A stretch of 35,415 bases of DNA from Phycisphaerae bacterium (GTDB lineage: Bacteria > Planctomycetota > Phycisphaerae > UBA1845 > Fen-1342), in NCBI GenBank assembly GCA_030612705.1, contig JAUWNI010000032.1:1-35415 (forward strand), written 5' to 3'. Each line of letters begins with the position of its first letter. The first letter of the stretch is position 1. The position numbers and the translations under genes were made by a program. Below are positions 15,944 to 26,800 of the stretch, one piece after another. The notes beneath the pieces are model-generated. The model did no database searches. It was not told the DNA's origin and worked only from the letters and a program-made list of their open reading frames with translations.

Positions 15944-16396
15944 TCAGCAGTCCTCCTGATCTTTATGGACTTCACCGGCCGCGTCGCCCGGACACATTTT
16001 CTCGTCGAGTTCGACTTCGGCCGGATCCGCATCCCCCTCGGCCCGCTCGTCGAGCTCTTCCATCAAACGATCGATTTGCCGGACCGTGCGGAAACTGTTC
16101 TGCACCGAATCATCACGCCGGAAGTCGAGCAGTGGTGTCTGGCGCAGAGTGACCTCGCGCGCGACCAGCGTACGGAGACGGCCGGCGGCGTGGCGCAGGG
16201 CCTGAACGCTGAGCTTGCGCCGCGCATCTTCCGCCATCACGCTCACGTACACGTGCGCGACCGACATATCCGCGCTAACCTCCACGTGTGTAATCGAGGT
16301 CAGCGGCTCGATCCGCGGATCGCTGAGGCGATTCTGAATAGCGTCGGCAAGTATGGAACGAACCAGGCTTGCGACTCGCTCGGTCCTTCGGGACAC
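15944..16396 (-). CDS. rbfA: Ribosome-binding factor A
   Basis: Assists late 30S ribosomal subunit maturation by binding near the 16S rRNA 5' helix. I take the GTG at 16396 as the start because the protein then begins MSRRTERVASLVRSILADAI as in the family, with GGGAG ten bases upstream; longer frames add non-homologous residues. The 150-residue protein has the KH-like core: LSDPRIEPLTSITHVEVSAD, VAHVYVSV and TPLLDFRRDDSVQ. An acidic C-terminal extension follows. It lies in the conserved infB-ylxP-rbfA order, 70 bp after the DUF503 gene. Confidence 0.92.
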   Translation of the reverse strand: MSRRTERVASLVRSILADAIQNRLSDPRIEPLTSITHVEVSADMSVAHVYVSVMAEDARRKLSVQALRHAAGRLRTLVAREVTLRQTPLLDFRRDDSVQNSFRTVRQIDRLMEELDERAEGDADPAEVELDEKMCPGDAAGEVHKDQEDC

Positions 16397-16466
16397 GGCT
16401 TTTCGACTCCCAACTTCCCCGCCCCCACGCGACCGAACGTCCGGATGAGCCGGACAAGGGTCTGAA

Positions 16467-16748
16467 CTATAACAACTCGATCTCGAAATCCAGCAGCGAC
16501 GCCCGTCTGAAGTTTCGAATCTCGTCCACGATCTTGCTGAGCGAGCTTTCCACGAAACGCGCGTCGTTCGCAATCATCGTTAATCCCAGGGTAGCCGCCT
16601 GTCGCCGATCCAGATCGTCGATCTCGGCAATCGAGATATTGTGCCGGCTACCCAACCGATCCTTCAGGCTCTTGACCACGCGGCGTTTGTCCTTTAACGA
16701 CAACGCCTCGTAGATTCCAAGTCTGACCCTCAGAACGCCAACCACCAT
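16467..16748 (-). CDS. DUF503 family protein (YlxP-like)
   Basis: A 93-residue protein beginning MVVGVLRVRLGIYEALSLKD, with KRRVVKSLKDRLGSRHNISI and IANDARFVESSLSKIVDEI segments typical of DUF503. The family is almost always found between infB and rbfA, and YlxP has been linked to ribosome biogenesis; the biochemical role is not firmly known. The ATG at 16748 is preferred over a GTG 21 bp upstream because the family starts at this methionine. It lies 36 bp after infB, in the same operon. Confidence 0.9.
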   Translation of the reverse strand: MVVGVLRVRLGIYEALSLKDKRRVVKSLKDRLGSRHNISIAEIDDLDRRQAATLGLTMIANDARFVESSLSKIVDEIRNFRRASLLDFEIELL

Positions 16749-16784
16749 CGCTCGCCCCGCACGGTTCACACACGCGGCCCACCA

Positions 16785-19511
<2,727 letters not shown>

Positions 19512-19859
19512 ATACTCCTCCGCAACGCCCAGCAGGCGACGGAACCATCACGATGCCGATTGTCGCCACACACCGCTCGATACAAGGCCGGGGTCAGCCT
19601 GTACATTCCCGCTCTGGGGCATACACATTCTGAAATGCATACACACCCCATTTCGGTCCCCGCGCCCGCATATAACGCGTATGGCCCGTTACCGGCATCA
19701 CTCAGTTATCAAACTGTAACATACCACCATTTCGCGACGTACGCCACTCTTGCGACCCGCTTTCGGGAGATTTCCCCCAATGCACGAGCCTCGCAAATCG
19801 GCGTCGAGCCGAGCGCGCGTGCGGATAGCCAACAGCAGCCGTTCGCATTATAGTACGTG
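19512..19859. other. 348 bp leader region of infB
   Basis: No gene is visible. On the minus strand it should carry the promoter and 5' leader of the infB operon. The only regular feature is a direct repeat GCATACACA at 19619-19627 and 19637-19645, 18 bp apart, which could be a regulator site. The part around 19620-19730 is less GC-rich than its surroundings. I could not define a -10/-35 pair. Confidence 0.4.
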
Positions 19860-20303
19860 TTACGCCTCAGCATCGCCCACGACCAACTGCCGGCCTACCT
19901 CTCGCACGAAGACGATATTGTTCTCCAGGATCCCCGGCAGCAATTCGATTTCCCTCGGCGTGCACCAGCGGACTTCGGCCACCTCTGTCTGATTGGGCTT
20001 CAGTTCCCCATCCTCCATCTTCGCTAACCACCAGTGTAACAAGAGCTTACCATCAAGGCGGACATACTCCCAGATCTTTCGCAACGGCGTCACACACCCG
20101 CCGACCTCTTCGGCAAATTCACGTACCACCGCCTCGGGCTGCGACTCGCCCGGCTCGATCCCGCCGCCAACAAAGCACCAGGCACCACCCGCGAGAACGC
20201 CCGCGGCTCGACGAATCATCAGGAATCGCCCATCGCGATGCACGACTATGACGACCCCCTGACGAACTTCGTTATGGCCAAGTGTGGTTTTATTGGAATC
20301 CAC
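19860..20303 (-). CDS. Nudix hydrolase
   Basis: A 147-residue MutT/Nudix-fold pyrophosphohydrolase. The Nudix box is complete: G47-x5-E53-x7-R61-E62-F-x-E65-E66-x-G68, within GGGIEPGESQPEAVVREF and the following AEEVGG. This box binds the metal ions that cleave nucleoside diphosphate linkages. The substrate cannot be inferred; the small size and lack of accessory domains fit house-cleaning or an ADP-ribose/nucleotide role. The only reasonable start is GTG at 20303, with AGG five bases upstream. It lies between the DUF1611 gene (204 bp upstream, repeats between) and infB. Confidence 0.9.
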   Translation of the reverse strand: MDSNKTTLGHNEVRQGVVIVVHRDGRFLMIRRAAGVLAGGAWCFVGGGIEPGESQPEAVVREFAEEVGGCVTPLRKIWEYVRLDGKLLLHWWLAKMEDGELKPNQTEVAEVRWCTPREIELLPGILENNIVFVREVGRQLVVGDAEA

Positions 20304-20390
20304 GACGACCTAGCACTCCCGATTCAAATTCGTTTCAGGCAACCGCTTCGCGATCAAGGCTCTTCTGCGCTGTCGCGGTTGCTTAAATAG

Positions 20391-20430
20391 GTTCAACCTG
20401 AGGAGCCGCGGACTGAAGTCCGCGGCTCTC
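20391..20430. repeat. Family A palindromic repeat, copy A3 (short form)
   Basis: GAGCCGCGGACT (20403-20414) and AGTCCGCGGCTC (20417-20428) are perfect inverted complements around a 2-base loop. The flank GTTCAACCTGA (20391-20401) recurs in inverted orientation at 35381-35391 next to copy A5, so the flank belongs to the element. Confidence 0.8.
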
Positions 20431-20431
20431 T

Positions 20432-20493
20432 CACAGGCGAGACGCCTGTGCCACTCTTGGTTTTGGCTGTGGCTGAAGGCCACGCTGTGCCAC
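20432..20493. repeat. Palindromic repeat cluster next to A3
   Basis: A perfect hairpin CACAGGCG-AGA-CGCCTGTG (20432-20450) is followed by GTGGC-TGAAG-GCCAC (20469-20483) and GTGCCAC words. Similar GTGTGGCA words occur at 33668-33675. The cluster fills the gap between the DUF1611 and Nudix genes. Confidence 0.6.
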
Positions 20494-20507
20494 ACATCAA
20501 TCGATGG

Positions 20508-21554
20508 CTAACGGAGCACCAGCGCCGCCGACAGGAGCGCTTCACAACCCTCCCCCAGCGGATCCACCACGGGTACGTTGAATTCTGTCTCTATTCGCCG
20601 GCTTTCCGCTCGCACGATCTCCTCGCTGACGCCGTGGGTATTCAACGCGACGCCGACGATGCGTGCCGGGTGCAGCAACTCCGCCACCGCCTCGTACGCC
20701 AACCACTGCGCCCGCAGCGGGGGCAACGGGTCACTCGGCTCCGAGCGATGGTGCGTGCGGCCGGCATGGTGCACCAGGATCAGCGCGTCGGGGCAGGCCC
20801 CGTGCAGGATCGAGAGCGTCACGCCGGAAAAACCCGCGTGCCCGATGCTGCCCTGACCTTCGATAAAACATACATCGCAATCGCCGGCCGCGAGCACGAG
20901 CTGCTCGACGGCACCGGCGGTGAAGTCGGAAACTACCGCGTCCACGGCAATCCCGCTGCCGGCAACCATGATCCCGGTCTGGCCGGTAGCAACAAAACGG
21001 GCCGCCAGTCCCCGAGTCTCCGCCGCTCGCGCCAGCACCAACGCTGTCACCATCTTACCAACGTTGCAATCGGTTCCCACGGTGAGCACGCGTCGGCAAC
21101 GGGTAGTCTTCGCCCGCCCGGCGGCAACGCTGCGCTGCTCGGGTGGGCTGCGCAGGTCTATGAGACGCGCCCCGCTCCTGCTCGCCAGCGCGCGGAACTC
21201 GTCATCCCGCGCCAGTTGAGTATGCAGCCCACTGACAACGTCGATACCCGCGCGCAAAGCGGCGGAAATCTGCTTCCGAAATTCGGCCGGCAGCACACCC
21301 CCGGTGGGATGGATTCCGACAAACAGCGCCTCAGGCTTGAGCTTCGTCGCCGCCGACACATCGGCGTAAATCGGCCGATCCGGCGCGCCGGGTATGATCT
21401 TGCGAATATCCTTACCGGCGTAAGCGGAATCGACCACACCGACGATATCCTGCCCGCGAAAACGCAGCAACACCGTCGCCGTCTTGGAGGTGAAGACGCC
21501 CAGATGGCCCTCGGTCAACAGCAAAATTCGCGTATACGCCGAAACGTCGTGCAC
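20508..21554 (-). CDS. DUF1611 family P-loop protein (DgcN-like)
   Basis: A 348-residue protein of the DUF1611 family, whose characterised member DgcN acts in D-glutamate metabolism with a partner enolase-fold enzyme. It has an N-terminal Rossmann-like part (about 8-110, with GVVDSAYAGKDI) and a C-terminal P-loop domain with VGTDCNVGKM (159-168), followed by FIEGQGSIGHAG (230-241). The P-loop fits the G-x4-GK pattern with Met in place of Ser/Thr. The start is a GTG at 21554 with GAGGA six bases upstream; that site overlaps the stop of the histidine kinase gene, so the two are translationally coupled. No dipeptide epimerase gene is in the window, so the reaction here is inferred only by family. 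Confidence 0.8.
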   Translation of the reverse strand: MHDVSAYTRILLLTEGHLGVFTSKTATVLLRFRGQDIVGVVDSAYAGKDIRKIIPGAPDRPIYADVSAATKLKPEALFVGIHPTGGVLPAEFRKQISAALRAGIDVVSGLHTQLARDDEFRALASRSGARLIDLRSPPEQRSVAAGRAKTTRCRRVLTVGTDCNVGKMVTALVLARAAETRGLAARFVATGQTGIMVAGSGIAVDAVVSDFTAGAVEQLVLAAGDCDVCFIEGQGSIGHAGFSGVTLSILHGACPDALILVHHAGRTHHRSEPSDPLPPLRAQWLAYEAVAELLHPARIVGVALNTHGVSEEIVRAESRRIETEFNVPVVDPLGEGCEALLSAALVLR

Positions 21555-21563
21555 AAACAGTCC

Positions 21564-22298
21564 TCACGCCGCGGGCCAATCCAGGCGGAACGTGCAGCCC
21601 GGACCCTCGTTGGACCGCGCGCTGATCTTCGCGGCGTGGAGCTGCGCGATCGTCCGGCAAGCATGCAACCCGAGCCCGATCGAACTCCAATCCCCCATAT
21701 GCCCGTTGGCGTCGGCTCGCAGAAACGGATTGATCACCTCGTCGAGCATTTCCAGCGACATGCCGACGCCGCTGTCGCTGACGGTGATAACAATGCTCTC
21801 ATCCTCGCGATCGGCCGAGATCGACAGCCTCCCCCGTCGATCCTTCATCGCGTTGCGCGCGTTGAGCAGGAGATTCAGCAACACCTGCACCAGCAGCAAC
21901 GGCTGGGCCCGCACGTATAGATCTTCGGAAATGTCCAGCTCCAGTTCGATCCCGTCCTTTTCGAACGGTCGCACGGCAGACGTGATGGCGGCGTCCACCA
22001 GCTCATCAACGCGACACGCCTGCAACGGCAGATCCTTACCCCGGGCAAATTCGAGCACCTGCCGCGTGATATCCAGCGCTCTTTGCGTCTGCTGGGTGGT
22101 GACCGTAAGCGCCTTGCGCATCGCCTCCACGTCGTCGCGCTCGACGGCGTCCAGGGCACGTGCCAGCACGGGCGTCATCAGGTTGTTGTACTCGTGCGCG
22201 ATGATGCCGGAAAGCGACCCGAGTATCGCTTGGCGCTGGCAGGCCAGAAACTCCTGTTGAAACCGATCAAGCGAAACTTCGCCGAAATTGGCTGACAT
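21564..22298 (-). CDS. Soluble histidine kinase without a sensor domain
   Basis: A 244-residue two-component kinase core. The H-box is IIAHEYNNLMTP with His35, of the HEFNN-like HisKA variety. The ATP-binding domain has LNLLLNARNAM (N-box, Asn147), SDSGVGM (G1, 175-181) and SIGLGLH (G2, 207-213). There are no transmembrane segments, and only about 30 residues precede the H-box, so the input must come from a partner. GGAG six bases before the ATG supports the start. The TGA stop lies in the ribosome binding site of the DUF1611 gene. No response regulator gene is nearby. Confidence 0.87.
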   Translation of the reverse strand: MSANFGEVSLDRFQQEFLACQRQAILGSLSGIIAHEYNNLMTPVLARALDAVERDDVEAMRKALTVTTQQTQRALDITRQVLEFARGKDLPLQACRVDELVDAAITSAVRPFEKDGIELELDISEDLYVRAQPLLLVQVLLNLLLNARNAMKDRRGRLSISADREDESIVITVSDSGVGMSLEMLDEVINPFLRADANGHMGDWSSIGLGLHACRTIAQLHAAKISARSNEGPGCTFRLDWPAA

Positions 22299-22521
22299 TG
22301 TACGCTCCGCCGCGCCGCATCATCCAGCGCGTCAGTGGGGCCGTCCCGCTTGCTCGCCGAGGCAGATTGCTACTATCAAGACCTGCGTCTTGTGGATCGG
22401 CCAGAGACGCCGCAAGGTGGGCGGCGGTAACACCCCTTCAATTCCCATGTGCCCGAGATGCTACAACGCAATAAAGACAAACCGCCAAGCACTTCAAGAA
22501 GACCGACTGTTCAGCTTAGTC

Positions 22522-22546
22522 GGGTGGCCCATGGCTTTAGCCGTGG
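22522..22546 (+). repeat. Family B repeat, partial copy B1
   Basis: These 25 bases are identical to the first 25 bases of the full element at 23792-23872 (GGGTGGCCCATGGCTTTAGC then CGTGG). They include the left half of the outer stem and the whole first hairpin. The matching right half is absent. Confidence 0.8.
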
Positions 22547-22601
22547 ACCGCCCGTCCAGAGTTCAAAGTGCTAAGTGGGTGCTCTCAACGGCGCAGCCCA
22601 G

Positions 22602-22649
22602 CACTAATCCCCAATCGTCAATGCCCCTTTGGTTGCGGCCAGAGGCCGC
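22602..22649 (+). repeat. Family C repeat, copy C2
   Basis: Shares CACTAATCCCCAATCGTCAA and the CCTTTGGTTGCGGCC segment with C1 (5875-5943), and ends in GCGGCC-AGA-GGCCGC (22635-22649). C2 has one CCCCAATCGTCAAT word where C1 has two. Confidence 0.75.
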
Positions 22650-22723
22650 GCCATGTCCTGGCGGCCCAGCACTGTAATAAACAGACAATATATTATTCGT
22701 GCCCCCACCAGCGGAGTCAAACC

Positions 22724-23725
22724 TTACAACGGCTCCTCGGCCTTCGGCGGTCGATTCATCAACTCCGTGATCGCGTCGAGCGGGGGCTTGTTCTCGAACA
22801 GGACGGCGTGGACGGCGGCTGTAATCGGCATCTCGATCTTGTACCGGGCTGCCAGCGCGAGCACGGCCCGCGTGGTGGGGATGCCCTCGACCACCGACGG
22901 GCTCTCGCGGATCACGTCCTCGACGCCGACGCCGCGCCCGATACGTTCACCCGCCGAGCGGTTGCGTCCCAGCGGCGAAACGCAGGTGGTGACCAGGTCG
23001 CCGACGCCCGCGAGCCCGACGAAGGTCTGCTGGCGTGCCCCAAGCGCGACGCCCAGTCGGGTGATCTCGACCAATCCGCGCGTCAGCAGCGCCGCCTTGG
23101 CGTTGTCCCCGGCGCGGAGGCCGTCTAGGATGCCGGCGGCGATCGCGATCACGTTTTTCAACGCGCCGGCCAGCTCGACTCCGAGGATGTCGGGATTGGT
23201 GTAGACGCGAAACGCTGAGGTGCTCAGCACGGATTGCACAAGCCGGGCCACTTCCTTCGACACGCAAGCAACCACGACCGTCGCCGGCAGGAAGCGAGCG
23301 ATCTCCAGCGCGATGCTGGGCCCGGATAACACCGCGATCGCGTTGTCGCCGACATAGGCGTCGATAATCTGGGCGGGCCGGGAGAGCGTGTCGGTCTCGA
23401 TTCCCTTGGTCACGCTGCAAATCGGCACACCCGCGCTGACGTAGCTACCGATCCGCTCCCAGGTCGCCCGCAGGAACTGACACGGTACCGCCGAGATCAC
23501 CAACTCCGTATTCGCCAACGCCGAGGCGGGATCGACGGTCGGCATGATTCGTTCGGAAAGCGTGATGTCCGGCAAGTATCGGCGGTTGACGCGTGTGGCG
23601 ATCAGGCTGTCGACGTGGTCGCTTCGTCGACCAAGCAGCGCGACGTGAATGTTGTTCCCCGCGAGGACCTGCGCGAGGACGGTGCCCATCGCTCCGGTCC
23701 CAACCACGGTCGCTTTCGTCAACAT
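22724..23725 (-). CDS. gpsA: Glycerol-3-phosphate dehydrogenase [NAD(P)+]
   Basis: Reduces dihydroxyacetone phosphate to sn-glycerol 3-phosphate, the backbone for phospholipid synthesis. From the ATG at 23725 the protein is 333 residues, the usual length; GGAG nine bases upstream supports this start over an ATG 15 bp further up. Motifs: the NAD-binding VVGTGAMGTVLAQV (7-20), SVTKGIE, LSGPSIALEIA, VELAGALKNVIAIAAG with the catalytic Lys, GLAGVGDLVTTC and GRNRSAGERIG. It lies downstream of addA, separated by the family B element. Confidence 0.96.
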   Translation of the reverse strand: MLTKATVVGTGAMGTVLAQVLAGNNIHVALLGRRSDHVDSLIATRVNRRYLPDITLSERIMPTVDPASALANTELVISAVPCQFLRATWERIGSYVSAGVPICSVTKGIETDTLSRPAQIIDAYVGDNAIAVLSGPSIALEIARFLPATVVVACVSKEVARLVQSVLSTSAFRVYTNPDILGVELAGALKNVIAIAAGILDGLRAGDNAKAALLTRGLVEITRLGVALGARQQTFVGLAGVGDLVTTCVSPLGRNRSAGERIGRGVGVEDVIRESPSVVEGIPTTRAVLALAARYKIEMPITAAVHAVLFENKPPLDAITELMNRPPKAEEPL

Positions 23726-23791
23726 CCCGCCACGCTCCATATGCTGTTAATGGCCGATTTCTTCGCTGTTTACGAAGCTATCTCGCTATAT

Positions 23792-23872
23792 GGGTGGCCC
23801 ATGGCTTTAGCCGTGGGGTACGCGAATCGAAACCCTATTCGCATCCCCCACCTCTAAAGAGGTGGGTCACCC
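23792..23872. repeat. Family B element, full copy B2, four-way-junction fold
   Basis: An 81 bp element between addA and gpsA. GGGTGGC (23792-23798) pairs with GTCACCC (23866-23872). Inside lie three abutting hairpins: CCATGGCT/AGCCGTGG (23799-23816), a longer arm with GCGAA/TTCGC (23817-23847), and CCACCTC/GAGGTGG with a TAAA loop (23848-23865). No base is left unpaired between arms. It starts seven bases after the addA stop on the minus strand. Confidence 0.8.
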
Positions 23873-23878
23873 TTTGAT

Positions 23879-26800
23879 TCATGGCTGACAGAGTACTCGT
23901 GCCAATACTGTATCCAACGCGGGCGGCTCGACGGATACCAATACTACACGCCGGCGGCGTAAAAAAATCAATGCGGTCTCGGTCACTTCCCGCCCAAAAG
24001 CCGCCGCCGATGCTAAAGCATAAAGCTGTAACTGCACACTATAACCGTCGATCCGCCGTTGCCAGTCGGCCTCGTCGCGCGGGAGATCGGTCTTGTAATC
24101 GAAAATCGCGAGACCGTCTTCGGTTTCCAGCAGACAGTCGATCACGCCACGCAGCACCATCCGCTCTTCGCCTTCCCCCGCGGGCAGCGCGTAAACGAAC
24201 GGCACTTCCCGCCGACACGACTCCGCGCTGTCGGCCAGCCGTCGCCCCACGTCGGAATTCGCGAACCAGGTAATGTCATCGGCCGAAAGTAGCGCGGCTT
24301 CATCCGCGCTAAGTCGGCCGTCGGTGACGAGCCGGTCAACCTGCCCGCGAACATCTTCCGCTGAAGCCAGGCGTCTCAAATCAGCCAACTGGAGGAAGCG
24401 GTGATAGGCGTTGCCGACAATCCGCCCGTCCTCGGTAGCCATCGTCCGAACAAAAGCCGGTTCGCCCAGCGGCGTGGGGAAATCCAGGCTGGTCGGCACG
24501 TCCTCGCCGCTCATCCGCGCGGCCTGTTGTTTAACCGCACTGACCGACAAGACCGCCGGCTGCTGCGCCAATGACGTGTCGGGTACGGCCTGAACGGCAA
24601 CACGGCCGTGCTCGATCCAATCGCGATCCGCGCCGGTTACGTTTATGGCACCAACTTGTGCCGTGTCACTTATGTCTTTTCTGGTTTCCGGCGTGGCGAT
24701 TTCGCCGGTGTATGTCTCCACGTGGACGGACGGTCGCGCATCATCAACCGACGAATCCAAGTGCCCGGCCGCCACGCCCATCAAGACCCACTCCAACATG
24801 CTCGCGGCGCTCAGGCGTGAGATCAGCGGCGGCGGTTCGCTGGAATCCGCGTAGCGCTCGCGCGTGTTATTCCAGGTTTCCTCGGAAGTATGTCCGACGA
24901 TCACCAGTCGTTCGCGGGCGCGCGTGGCGGCGACGTAAAGCAGACGCAGCTCCTCCTCCAGCTCACGCCGCGCCGCGGCCTGTCGGTTTACGCCGAACGC
25001 GGCGTTGACGAGTTTGGCCCTAGCCGGATAGTCGAGGAACTCGAGCCCGATGCCGTTTTGCCCGTCGCATTCGAGACCGCCGCGCCGCGGACGACGGCTG
25101 AACTCCGCCCCGGCCCCCAGCAGGAAAACGACGGGGAATTCGAGTCCCTTGGCGGCGTGGATGGTCATGATGCGGACGACGTCCTCGCCCGTTGACGCGG
25201 CCGTCGCGGGTTGCACGTCCTGCTCGACGAGTGCGTCGAGGTATTCGATGAATTCGGCGACGCCGTGCCGGCCGCGGCCGGCGAACTCCGTTGCCAGCGT
25301 TTCGAGGGCGCGCAGCATGGCGACGCGGTGCTCGCCGCCGGGCAGCGCCCGCGCGAAGAGCACGTGCCCCGTATCGCGCAGGATTTGCCGCAGCAGTATG
25401 GGTAGTTCCAGCGTACGCGCCGCGACCGCCCAGTGGTCAAGCTGCTCCATCGCCGCATCGAGCCGCGCGGCCAGCGCCGCATCGCCTCCGCTCGATCGAT
25501 AGGTTTCCACCGCCGTGTAGAACCCCGATCCCGGCGAAGCGCGGCGAACTTCGAGCAACCGCGCCGCCGACAGCCCAACCATCGGCCCGCGCAGGTAACT
25601 CGCCAGCGCAAGGTCCTGCTGCCGATTCACCAGCAGCGACAGCGTGCCGCGCACGTCCCGCACTTCCAGATTGTCGAGGATCGACTCCCGCCCGGCGGCA
25701 ACGCACGGAATCCCCGCCTCACGCAGCACGCCCGCCAACAGCGGCGCGTTTCCCTTGGCCGACCGCAACAGAATCACGATGTCCGCCAGTCGCAACGGCC
25801 GCAGTCGGACCTCGCCGCCGGCGTCACACTCCGGGATCCGCGCTTCGGCATCGAGCAGCGCATGAATGCGCCGGGCGGCGACGCGGGCCTCGCGTTCGAT
25901 CCGCTCCAGCGGCATTTCCTCGCCGATCGACTCGTCGGATTCCTCGTTATCTCGCGATTTCTTATAGACAAGCTGCAACTCGATGCGCGGTTCGGCGTCG
26001 AGCGTCGGGTTTTCGACCTCGGCTCGCCGCGCGCACAGCCGCTCATCGCCAGCATAACCCGTGCCGCCCAGCTTCAAATCGAATAACGATGCGAATAATC
26101 GGTTCAGACCGTCGACCAGCTCGCCGTGGCTGCGGAAGTTGTCGGTCAGCAGCAGCAGGCGTCCCTCTTCACGTTGCCCCGAAAGTGCGTCGATCCGATC
26201 CGCGAACAGTCGCGGCTCGGCCTCGCGAAAACCGTAGATGCTTTGCTTGATGTCGCCGACCATGAAACCATTCGACCGACCCGGCTCCGAACGTGTCACC
26301 AGCCGCAACAGCTCGACCTGTACCGGCGACGTGTCCTGGTACTCATCGACCAGGATGTGCTCGTAGCGGCGTTGCAACTCGTGGGCGATCGGCGTCGGAT
26401 CGCGGCGCTGTCCGGCGGCGGGCATGCCCAACAAGTCCAACGCCATCCGCAGCACGTCGCCGAACTCGTACACCCCGCCGGCACGTTTCTTCTCATCCAG
26501 CATATCGCGGTAGCGCTGCTCGAGCCGCAGCAGCGTCACGACCAGATCGGCCACACTGCCGGCATGGGTCAGCACGTTTTCAACCCATTCAGCATCCCAG
26601 TGATTCTTCAACCGCTTTTCAAACCATCGTTTCTTGACTTCCTCGCGTAATGCCGCGTCTCGGTCGCTGATCTCCTTCGGCTTGCGCGGAAATCTGAATT
26701 CACCGATCTCGCTCGCAACTTGCACGACAGCTTCCGCACAGCCTTGCCACGTTGCCAAAGTATCACGGTAGTCCTGCAACTGCTCCCGCACGGCAATCGA

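Larger units (their letters stand above)
22299..22723. other. 425 bp gap with B- and C-family repeats
   Basis: The gap lies between gpsA and the histidine kinase gene. It holds a partial family B copy (22522-22546) and family C copy C2 (22602-22649). The first 220 bases should include the kinase promoter, but I see no clear box. No gene is supported; an open frame across the region reads only through repeats. Confidence 0.55.

Noticed and set aside
15944..16573. Longer start for rbfA at 16573
   Set aside because: The extra 59 residues are unlike the family and overlap the DUF503 gene end. The GTG at 16396 has a ribosome binding site and starts at the family N-terminus.
22288..22677. Open frame in the gap between gpsA and the histidine kinase
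   Set aside because: It translates the B1 and C2 repeats and has no ribosome binding site or protein-like sequence.
23792..23872. Possible tRNA gene because of the cloverleaf shape
   Set aside because: It lacks the T-loop and D-loop consensus and an anticodon arm of the right size, and a partial copy exists elsewhere. It is a repeat element.
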